NCBI GenBank assembly: GCA_016711325.1
Contig: JADJTH010000008.1
Span: 186,001 to 250,000, forward strand
DNA from: Nigerium sp.
Lineage (GTDB): Bacteria > Actinomycetota > Actinomycetes > Propionibacteriales > Propionibacteriaceae
Length of the DNA stretch: 64,000 nt
Direction: 5' to 3'
The notes beneath the pieces are model-generated. The model saw nothing but the letters and a program-made list of their open reading frames with translations, did not search any database and had not been told where the DNA came from. The position numbers were made by a program, and so were the translations under genes. Shown here piece by piece: positions 36,875 through 43,575 of the stretch (its first letter is position 1; every line of letters begins with the position of its first letter).

Positions 36875-37423
36875 ATGAAGCGCCTTGTCCCCCTTGCCCT
36901 GCTCGCGCTGCTGGTCGGCTGCACGGGCACGCCAGCGGCCACCACGACGACCACGACGGCAAAGGCGACGACCACGGCCACCACGAGCCCTACCCCCTCG
37001 GCGTCCCGGACGCCCTCAGCCACCGCGGCGCCCTCGGCAGTGATGGGGATGGGAGGCACGGCCAAGACCAAGGCGACCGACTACACGCTGACGGACTACA
37101 AGGAGATCCCGGCCAACGACACGTGGGGACCGTGGCAGCTGGTCAAGGTGCGCGGGTGTAGGCACGCGGACGCCGAGCCTGCACCGACGTCCAGCAGCCT
37201 GTTCCATGTGCAGGACGCCAGCGGGGGACGGTACCAAGCAAGCTACATCGTCGGCGATAGCGACTTCGCACCGGCCTACCCCTCAGGCAACGAGCCGGAG
37301 GACGTCCTACAGCCCGGCGAGTGCGTAGAGGGGTGGCTGCCTTACGAAACGGACGCCACGCTGGTAGCCCTCGTCTACGCCAACGAAGCGGGCGAGCGGA
37401 TCACCTGGCGTCTGGACGCTTGA
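36875..37423 (+). CDS. Predicted lipoprotein
   Basis: 182 residues with a lipoprotein signal: MKRLVPLALLALLVGC, cysteine at residue 16 in an LVGC lipobox. A Thr/Ser/Ala-rich linker to about residue 60 would span the cell wall. The folded part (residues ~65-182) is beta-rich with two cysteines (KVRGCRHAD and PGECVEGWLPYE) and resembles DUF4352-type exported domains; that resemblance is tentative. As exported cargo of a mobile element it may act in superinfection exclusion; this is inference. Confidence 0.75.
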   Translation: MKRLVPLALLALLVGCTGTPAATTTTTTAKATTTATTSPTPSASRTPSATAAPSAVMGMGGTAKTKATDYTLTDYKEIPANDTWGPWQLVKVRGCRHADAEPAPTSSSLFHVQDASGGRYQASYIVGDSDFAPAYPSGNEPEDVLQPGECVEGWLPYETDATLVALVYANEAGERITWRLDA

Positions 37424-37538
37424 CACGTCTGAACCCTCCGCGCACTCGGCGTCCCTGCACCCCGCTGGCTGGCGCGCGTTGTCCGGTACCTCCCCCTAGG
37501 CCCGCTGACCCATACAGCGTCCTGAGACGCGCAGACGG

Positions 37539-38582
37539 TCAGCGTAGGCAACCCTCCGCCACGCGCTGCGCCTCGGCGCCCTGGTTACCGGAGTCGGGCC
37601 ATTGGGTGTAGGTCTTGGCGAAGGCGTCCACGGACGCGATCGGCCCGCCATCCTCCAGCGTGTTGGACTGCCAGACCCCAACCATCGGGTCCTCGCCTGC
37701 GGCCCGTACGGTGAACTCCACCGCGATGAAGTAGTTACCTGTATCGGCGGACTCTGCAGCCATGGCACGCAGCGGGGTGTAACCGGCGTCCTTGGCGGTA
37801 CCCTTAACGCCCTCAAGGATGGTCCAAGCGCGGTCCATGCTGACGGCTAGACACTTGCTCGGGCTGCTCCCCGGGGGGGCCCCCCGGGGGGGCGGCCGGG
37901 GGGGGCCCGGGGGGGGCCGGCCCCGGGCGGCCCGGCCCCGGGGGGGGCGGCGGGGCGGGGCCCGCCGGGCCGGCCGCCCCCCGCCCCCGGGGGGGGGGGC
38001 CGGGGCGGGGGGGGGGGGCGGGGGGGGGGGGGGGGGGGGGCCGGGGGGGGCGCGGGGGGGGGGCCGGGGGGGGGCGGGGCGCGGGCCCCCCGCCGCCCCG
38101 CGGCCCCCCCCCCCCCGCCCCGGCGCGCGCCCCGCCCGCCCCCCCCCCCCCCGGCGGCCGCCCCCCCCCCCGGGGCGCGGCCCCCCCCCCCGGGCGCCCC
38201 CGCCCGCGCCCCCGCGCCCGGCCGGGGGCGCCGCCGCGGGCCCCCGGGGGGGGGCGCCGCCCCCCCGCCGCCCCGCCCCCCGACGGCCCCCCCGCCCGGG
38301 CCGCCCCCCCGCGGCCAGGGGCGGGGGGACGCGCCGGCCGACGCCCCCCCCCGCCGCGCCCGGCAACCCGCCGCCGGCCCCCCCCTGCCTGCCCCCCCCG
38401 CCTTTCCCCCCGGACCCCCCCCCCCCCCCCCCCGCCCGGGGCTCAGGTGTCCGGGGTGTGGTGGTCCGGGGTGCGGATGAGGCGGGCGCCGCTGGCGCAG
38501 GCTCGGCATCGGGCAACATGGCGCCGATCCCTCCGACTACTGCGATTGCGCCGACCACGTACATCCAAGGCTTGGGCTTCAT
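37539..38582 (-). CDS. Membrane-anchored extracytoplasmic protein, interrupted by a G/C artefact block
   Basis: Start at 38582: MKPKPWMYVVGAIAVVGGIG is an N-terminal membrane anchor, followed by a proline/alanine/threonine linker (APRTTTPRTPEP). The folded C-terminal domain (from SKCLAVSMDRAWTILEG to the stop at 37539) is about 105 residues with two cysteines and VEFTVRAAGEDPMVGVWQSN. Between them lie ~570 bp of nearly pure G/C (37870-38440) that translate to poly-Gly/Pro/Arg/Ala and are not credible coding sequence. The true gene is probably ~170-200 residues. Convergent with the lipoprotein gene. Confidence 0.65.
   Translation of the reverse strand: MKPKPWMYVVGAIAVVGGIGAMLPDAEPAPAAPASSAPRTTTPRTPEPRAGGGGGGSGGKGGGGRQGGAGGGLPGAAGGGVGRRVPPPLAAGGRPGRGGRRGAGRRGGGAPPRGPAAAPPAGRGGAGGGARGGGPRPGGGGGRRGGGGRAGRAPGRGGGGRGAAGGPRPAPPRPPPRAPPGPPPPPPPPPPPAPAPPPGGGGRPARRAPPRRPPRGRAARGRPPPGPPRPPPRGAPPGSSPSKCLAVSMDRAWTILEGVKGTAKDAGYTPLRAMAAESADTGNYFIAVEFTVRAAGEDPMVGVWQSNTLEDGGPIASVDAFAKTYTQWPDSGNQGAEAQRVAEGCLR
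37870..38440. other. Low-complexity G/C block, probable sequencing or assembly artefact
   Basis: About 570 bases made almost only of G and C homopolymers, with essentially no A or T until about 38280 and very few after. Normal codon-like sequence resumes abruptly on both sides. Confidence 0.85.
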
Positions 38583-38750
38583 GCCGCCACCGTATAGGGC
38601 GAGGCTCCGGTCAATCGCGCGGGCGCGGGCGAGTGGCCCGGCTCTCACTTATTGACTCCGACTCAATAGTGGCGCTCGCCTCGCACTCGACCCCTCGCGC
38701 CCGGCCCCATGCCCAGCTGGTCGGGCCACCGCCACCCCCGGACGGCCTAA

Positions 38751-38768
38751 GGCACGTATATGGCACGG
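38751..38768. repeat. Integrase arm-type repeat, right end
   Basis: Exact copy of the 18-bp sequence at 28793-28810, same orientation, 48 bp inside the right core. After excision the two copies would flank the joined attP core at unequal distances, as in lambda-type attP sites. Confidence 0.7.
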
Positions 38769-38814
38769 ACCCCTGGACTGGACCGGTCATCCTCTACGCC
38801 ACAAGGGAAAACAC

Positions 38815-38890
38815 TGGTCGGGGCGACAGGACTCGAACCTGCGATCTCCTGCTCCCAAAGCAGGCGCGCTAGCCACTGCGCTACACCCCG
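38815..38890 (-). tRNA. tRNA-Pro(TGG)
   Basis: Acceptor CGGGGTG pairs with CGCCCCG (one G-U), D-arm GCGC/GCGC, anticodon stem CCTGC/GCAGG with loop TTTGGGA (anticodon TGG), T-loop TTCGAGT, discriminator A and encoded CCA. The 3' part (38817-38841) is duplicated at 28636-28660, marking it as the integration site. The CCA appears to be supplied by the element, since the distal copy lacks it. Confidence 0.97.
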
Positions 38891-38980
38891 CGGTGACGTG
38901 GGCGATTGTAGGCCCTTCCGCGTCCGGCCACCGAATGCCGGCAGGAGGAGGAGGCCCACGCGGCGCGGCGACGGCCCAGG

Positions 38981-39026
38981 GATGGTGAAGGAACACGCCC
39001 CAGACCACCCACGTTCCTTCACCATC
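38981..39026. terminator. 14-bp perfect hairpin between tRNA-Pro and tRNA-Gly
   Basis: GATGGTGAAGGAAC (38981-38994) and its exact complement at 39013-39026 enclose an 18-nt loop. No T-run. A shorter relative, GATGGTGAAGG...CCTTCAC, lies at 9059-9102. Terminator or small repeated element. Confidence 0.4.
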
Positions 39027-39188
39027 ACTGCCTCCCGCGTCGGATTGGCGTCGGACGGACGCGGGTTGCCACCTGATCGCCTCTGAACGGCGTTGCCCCG
39101 GAGATCCGCCAAGCGGGCGCCGAGCGAGTCGCGGCCGGTGTGCATCGCGCGGCGGTCACCGGTAGAGTGTGCTGGCGCGCGAGCGCAT

Positions 39189-39259
39189 GCGGATGTAGCT
39201 CAATGGTAGAGCCCCAGTCTTCCAAACTGGCTACGCGGGTTCGATTCCCGTCATCCGCT
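39189..39259 (+). tRNA. tRNA-Gly(TCC)
   Basis: Acceptor GCGGATG/CATCCGC, D-arm GCTC/GAGC, anticodon stem CCAGT/ACTGG with loop CTTCCAA (anticodon TCC), T-loop TTCGATT, discriminator T. CCA is not encoded. It lies 41 bp upstream of tig. Confidence 0.97.
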
Positions 39260-39300
39260 CTGTTCGTCACCGAACTGTCGAGATCACAGGAGTCAACCAA

Positions 39301-40745
39301 GTGCCCAGCACCGTCGAGCGGCTGTCCCCGTCCCGGGTCAAGCTGACCATCGAGATCCCCTTCGCTGATCTGAAGCCCCACCTGGACAAGGCGTACTCCG
39401 ACATCGCGCGCCAGGTGAACATCCCGGGCTTCCGCAAGGGCAAGGTGCCCGCGGCGATCATCGACCAGCGCTTCGGTCGCGGGTCCGTGCTGCAAGAAGC
39501 CATCAACGCCGCGCTGCCGTCCGCCTACAGCACCGCCGTCGCCGAGAACGACCTCGTCCCGCTGGGTGAGCCCGAGGTGGACGTGACGAAGCTCGAGGAC
39601 AACGACCTCGTGGAATTCACCGCCGAGCTGGACGTGCGTCCCGACTTCGAGGTGCCCGCCTTCTCCGAACTGTCGGCGTCCGTTCCCGTGCTCGCCGAGA
39701 CCGACGACGAGGTCGCCGAGCGCATCGAGGTCATGCGCCAGCGTTTCGCCAGCCGCATCGACAAGGACGGCGCAGCCGAAGAGGGCGATGTCGTCACCAT
39801 CGACCTGGTCGCCGCTCAGGACGGCGAAGCGGTCGAGGACGGCACCGCGTCCGGCCTGACCTACAAGGTGGGCTCCGGCGGGATGCTCGAGGGCCTCGAC
39901 GACGCCGTGACCGGCACGTCCGCCGGCGACGAGGTCACCTTCGCCTCCGAGTTGGTCGGCGGCCCCGCCGAGGGCCAGCGGGCCGACATCACTGTCACCG
40001 TCACCAAGGTGCAGACCGAGACGCTGCCCGAGGTGGACGACGAGTTCGCGCAGATGGTGTCCGAGTTCGACACGGTCGACGAGATGAAGGCCGACCTCCT
40101 CGATGCCGTCGTCCGTGCCGCGCGCGTAGACCAGGTGACCGCCGCCAGCGACGCGATCGTGGCCGACCTGGTCGCCAAGACCGCGTTCGAGCTGCCTGAG
40201 GCGATGCTGACCGCCGAGATCGAGAGCCGCAAGCAGTCCATCACCGACCAGCTCGCCCGCGCCGGGTACACCCTCGAGCGCTACCTCGAGGACACCGAGG
40301 AAGAGACGGCCGCCGACGCGGACGAGTTCTGGGCGGAGGTCGCGAAGAACGCCGAGACCTCGTTGAAGGCCCAGATCATCCTCGACAAGGTCGCCGACGA
40401 GCGCGAGGTGGGCGTCGAACAGAACGAGCTCACCGAGATGATCTTCCGCCGCGCGGCCGGCTCGGGCAACAGCCCCGAGCAGGAGATGCAGCACATGATG
40501 GAGCACAACCACGCCGCCGAGTGGATGGGCGAGATCCGCCGTGGCAAGGTACTGCGCCTGATGATCGACGAGGCCACCATCATCGACGAGGCGGGAGCTC
40601 CCGTCGACCTCGCCGCCGTCCGCCCCGACGGCAGCCTCGACGAGGACTCCGACGATGCGGACACCGCGGCGTCGAGGCCGTCGCCGACGAGCCGGCGAAG
40701 AAGGACAAGAAGGAGTCGAAGAAGGCCGACGACGACTCCGAGTGA
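39301..40745 (+). CDS. tig: Trigger factor, 3' end frameshifted in this sequence
   Basis: Ribosome-associated chaperone and peptidyl-prolyl isomerase. GTG start; N-terminal ribosome-binding domain contains GFRKGKVPAAIIDQRFG, the PPIase domain follows (residues ~150-240), then the helical C-terminal domain. The coding frame ends early near 40670; adding one base there continues in the -1 frame with VEAVADEPAKKDKKESKK and an acidic end, the usual charged tail, stopping at 40745 (481 residues). The overrun in the original frame to 40857 is not credible. A missing base in GCGGCG is likely. Confidence 0.95.
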
Positions 40746-40767
40746 GCGCCTGAGCGACGCATGCGAC

Positions 40768-40797
40768 ACAGGCCCCGGGACCAACTCCGGGGCCTGT
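40768..40797 (+). terminator. Terminator hairpin after tig
   Basis: ACAGGCCCCGG (40768-40778) pairs with CCGGGGCCTGT (40787-40797), 11 bp, 8-nt loop, in the gap between tig and clpP1. Few T residues follow. Confidence 0.6.
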
Positions 40798-40867
40798 TCG
40801 TCTGCCGTCAGCGAACACAGGCGCCGACTGCTCCGAAATGTCGGACGCGGCAGGTAGCGTCAGCGAT

Positions 40868-41491
40868 GTGACTGACACCCTTCCCGGCCTGCGAGCCGCA
40901 GTCGGCGCCTCCGGCGCCGGAATGAGCGACTCGGTATACCAGGCCCTCCTGGCCAACCGCATCGTCTTCCTCGGTTCCGAGGTGCGCGACGAGAACGCCA
41001 ACGCGATCTGCGCACAGCTGCTGCTGCTCAACGCAGAGGATTCCGAGAAAGACATCTACCTCTACATCAACAGCCCCGGCGGCTCCGTCACCGCGGGCAT
41101 GGCGATCTTCGACACCATGCAGTGGATCAGCAACGACGTCGCCACCGTGGCGATGGGCCTCGCGGCGTCCATGGGGCAGTTCCTGCTCAGCGCCGGCACC
41201 AAGGGCAAGCGCTACGCGCTGCCGCACGCCCGCATCATGATGCACCAGCCGTCCGGCGGCCTGGGCGGCACGGCGTCCGACATCAAGATCCTCGCCGAGC
41301 AGATCATCGCGACGAAGAAAGAGATGGCGGCCCTGATCGCCGAGCACACCGGCCAGACCGTCGACCAGATCGAGGCCGACTCCGACCGCGACCGCTGGTT
41401 CACCGCCGCGCAGGCCCTCGAATACGGGTTCATCGACCACGTGTACGAGCGCGCCGCCCAGATCTCCAGCCACGACGCCCCGAACCAGTGA
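40868..41491 (+). CDS. clpP1: ATP-dependent Clp protease proteolytic subunit 1
   Basis: Serine peptidase subunit of the Clp machine. The nucleophile Ser is in GLAASMGQFL, the His in ARIMMHQPSGG, and the Asp in the C-terminal DRDRWFTAAQALEYGFID region; INSPGGSVTAGMAI is the oxyanion segment. About 207 residues from the GTG at 40868; ATG 40838 (ten residues longer) and ATG 40922 are alternatives. Actinobacteria typically need a ClpP1P2 hetero-tetradecamer, encoded here by this gene and the next, 11 bp apart, with clpX following. Confidence 0.95.
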   Translation: MTDTLPGLRAAVGASGAGMSDSVYQALLANRIVFLGSEVRDENANAICAQLLLLNAEDSEKDIYLYINSPGGSVTAGMAIFDTMQWISNDVATVAMGLAASMGQFLLSAGTKGKRYALPHARIMMHQPSGGLGGTASDIKILAEQIIATKKEMAALIAEHTGQTVDQIEADSDRDRWFTAAQALEYGFIDHVYERAAQISSHDAPNQ

Positions 41492-41502
41492 GGAACGTAA
41501 GC

Positions 41503-42150
41503 ATGCAGAGCACTCTCGGCTTCGGCGGTACCGCACCTGCCGGTGCGTCGATGGATTACTACATTCCGCAGTGGGAGGAGCGCACCAGCTACGGCGTGCG
41601 CCGCGTCGACCCCTACACGAAGCTGTTCGAAGACCGGATCGTCTTCCTGGGCACGCCGATCAGCGACGACATCGCCAACGCGGTGATGGCGCAGTTGCTG
41701 TGCCTGCAATCGATGGATCCCGAGCGGCCGATCTCGATGTACATCAACAGCCCGGGCGGCTCGTTCACGGCGCTCACGGCGATCTACGACACCATGCAGT
41801 ACATCAAGCCCGACGTGTCGACGGTCTGCCTGGGTCAGGCGGCGTCGGCGGCGGCCGTGCTGCTGGCCGCCGGCACCAAGGGCAAGCGGTTCGCGCTGCC
41901 GAACAGCCGCATCCTGATTCACCAGCCGGCCACCGAGGGCGGCTACGGGCAAGGGTCCGACCTTGAGATCCAGGCCCGCGAGATCTTGCGGATCCGTTCG
42001 CTGATGGAGCAGATGCTCGCCGACGACACGGGCCAGAGCGTCGAGCGGATCAGTCGCGACATCGAGCGCGACAAGTACCTGACCGCGCAAGAGGCCGTCG
42101 AGTACGGCCTGATCGATGAGATCTTCACGTCACTGAAGGATCCTCGCTGA
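41503..42150 (+). CDS. clpP2: ATP-dependent Clp protease proteolytic subunit 2
   Basis: Second peptidase subunit, 215 residues with the typical N-terminal DYYIPQWEERTSYGVRRVDP. Active-site serine in LGQAASAAAVLL, histidine in NSRILIHQPATEGGYGQ, and the C-terminal RDKYLTAQEAVEYGLIDEI. ATG 41503 has GAGGAA upstream. Expected to form mixed rings with ClpP1; the ClpX ATPase gene follows 29 bp later, so the whole protease is probably one operon. Confidence 0.96.
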   Translation: MQSTLGFGGTAPAGASMDYYIPQWEERTSYGVRRVDPYTKLFEDRIVFLGTPISDDIANAVMAQLLCLQSMDPERPISMYINSPGGSFTALTAIYDTMQYIKPDVSTVCLGQAASAAAVLLAAGTKGKRFALPNSRILIHQPATEGGYGQGSDLEIQAREILRIRSLMEQMLADDTGQSVERISRDIERDKYLTAQEAVEYGLIDEIFTSLKDPR

Positions 42151-42179
42151 CGCGCGCGTCAGCGGAGAAGGAGTAAGAG

Positions 42180-43466
42180 ATGGCCCGGATCGGTGAAACG
42201 TCGGATCTGCTGAAATGCTCGTTCTGCGGCAAGAGCCAAAAGCAGGTGCGCAAGTTGATCGCCGGTCCGGGCGTCTACATCTGCGACGAGTGCATCGAGC
42301 TGTGCAACGAGATCATCGAAGAGGAGTTCTCCGAGGCCACCGACGTCGGCCTGCTGGAGGATCTCCCGAAGCCCCGTGACATCGTCTCGTTCCTCGACTC
42401 GTACGTGATCGGGCAGCCGCAGGCCAAGAAGGCGCTCGCCGTCGCCGTGTACAACCACTACAAGCGTGTGCAGGCCCAGGCCAACAGTCCGCGCCGCGCC
42501 GCCGACGACGAACTCGTCGAGCTCGGCAAGTCGAACATCCTGCTGATCGGCCCCACGGGTTGCGGCAAGACCTACCTCGCCCAGACCCTCGCGCGCATGC
42601 TCAACGTGCCGTTCGCGATGGCCGACGCCACCGCCCTCACCGAGGCCGGCTACGTGGGTGAAGACGTCGAGAACATCCTGCTCAAGCTGCTGCAGGCCGC
42701 CGACTTCGACGTGAAGAAGGCCGAAACCGGCATCATCTACATCGACGAGATCGACAAGGTGGCCCGCAAGTCCGAGAATCCGTCGATCACCCGCGACGTG
42801 TCGGGCGAGGGCGTCCAGCAGGCGCTGCTGAAGATCCTCGAGGGCACCACGGCGTCCGTGCCGCCGCAGGGCGGGCGCAAGCACCCGCATCAGGAGTTCA
42901 TCCAGATCGACACGACGAACATCCTGTTCATCGTGGGCGGCGCGTTCGCAGGCCTCGAGGGCATCATCAACGCCCGCATCGGTAAGCGCCCGCTCGGGTT
43001 CAACAACGACCTGGCGCTGCGCCGGGCCGACGGCGGCAACCCGTTCGAAGAGGTCCGCCCCGAAGACCTGCACAAGTTCGGGCTCATCCCCGAGTTCATC
43101 GGGCGTCTCCCGATGATCTCGACGGTGAACCCGCTCGACCGGGAGTCCATGGTGCGTATCCTCGTCGAGCCGCGCAACGCGCTGACCAAGCAGTTCCGCA
43201 AGCTGTTCGAGCTGGACGGCGTCGACCTCGACTTCACCGACGACGCGATCGACGCGATCGCCGAACTCGCGCTCGCCCGCGGCATCGGGGCGCGCGGCCT
43301 GCGCTCGATCCTGGAAGAGATCCTGCTCAACGTGATGTACCACGTGCCCTCCGACGACAAGGTCGGTCAGGTGGTCGTGACCGGCGAGGTCGTCCGCGAC
43401 GGGAGCGAACCCCGCATGCTGCCGCGCGCGGTGACGCCGCGGACGCGGCGCACCCGCTCCGCCTGA
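42180..43466 (+). CDS. clpX: ATP-dependent Clp protease ATP-binding subunit ClpX
   Basis: AAA+ unfoldase that feeds substrates into ClpP1P2; 428 residues. N-terminal zinc-binding domain CSFCGKSQKQV...CDECIELC, Walker A GPTGCGKTYLAQ, Walker B IIYIDEIDK, sensor and the pore/IGF-type ClpP contact region are all present. GGAGAAGGAG precedes the ATG. Ends at a strong bidirectional terminator shared with convergent valS. Confidence 0.98.
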   Translation: MARIGETSDLLKCSFCGKSQKQVRKLIAGPGVYICDECIELCNEIIEEEFSEATDVGLLEDLPKPRDIVSFLDSYVIGQPQAKKALAVAVYNHYKRVQAQANSPRRAADDELVELGKSNILLIGPTGCGKTYLAQTLARMLNVPFAMADATALTEAGYVGEDVENILLKLLQAADFDVKKAETGIIYIDEIDKVARKSENPSITRDVSGEGVQQALLKILEGTTASVPPQGGRKHPHQEFIQIDTTNILFIVGGAFAGLEGIINARIGKRPLGFNNDLALRRADGGNPFEEVRPEDLHKFGLIPEFIGRLPMISTVNPLDRESMVRILVEPRNALTKQFRKLFELDGVDLDFTDDAIDAIAELALARGIGARGLRSILEEILLNVMYHVPSDDKVGQVVVTGEVVRDGSEPRMLPRAVTPRTRRTRSA

Positions 43467-43534
43467 AGGGCAGCGTCCCACCGGACCGCCGCCTGAACGG
43501 CAGCGTCCCACCGAACACACGACGGCGACCACAC

Positions 43535-43568
43535 GACAGCCCCGGCCGCGCAAACGGCCGGGGCTGTC
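43535..43568. terminator. Bidirectional terminator between clpX and valS
   Basis: Perfect 13-bp stem GACAGCCCCGGCC (43535-43547) and its complement (43556-43568), 8-nt loop. It sits between two convergent genes and ends 7 bp before the valS stop. Confidence 0.8.
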
Positions 43569-43575
43569 GACGCCA

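Larger units (their letters stand above)
28636..38841 (+). mobile_element. 10.2-kb integrative element in tRNA-Pro(TGG)
   Basis: Bounded by 25-bp direct repeats (one mismatch) at 28636-28660 and 38817-38841; the second is the 3' end of tRNA-Pro. Cargo in order: int, IS630, iteron-like repeats, small membrane gene, HTH/xis-like gene, 49-aa gene, prim-pol/helicase, four small unknown genes (one of them doubtful) and two exported proteins. No capsid, terminase, portal, relaxase or conjugation gene is visible. This resembles a replicating integrative plasmid or a phage satellite. Confidence 0.85.

Noticed and set aside
37792..38655. Long plus-strand open frame across the G/C block
   Set aside because: It exists only because G/C homopolymers lack stop codons; the composition is poly-Gly/Arg/Pro/Ala and it runs antisense to the better-supported exported-protein gene.
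28636..38841. Prophage
   Set aside because: No terminase, portal, capsid, tail or lysis gene; only integration, replication and small cargo genes.
40746..40857. C-terminal extension of trigger factor in the original frame
   Set aside because: It reads through the tig terminator hairpin and replaces the expected lysine/acid-rich tail, which is present in the neighbouring frame.
43463..43512. Tandem repeat after clpX (GGCAGCGTCCCACCG twice)
   Set aside because: A short local duplication containing the clpX end and intergenic DNA; no structure or function suggested.
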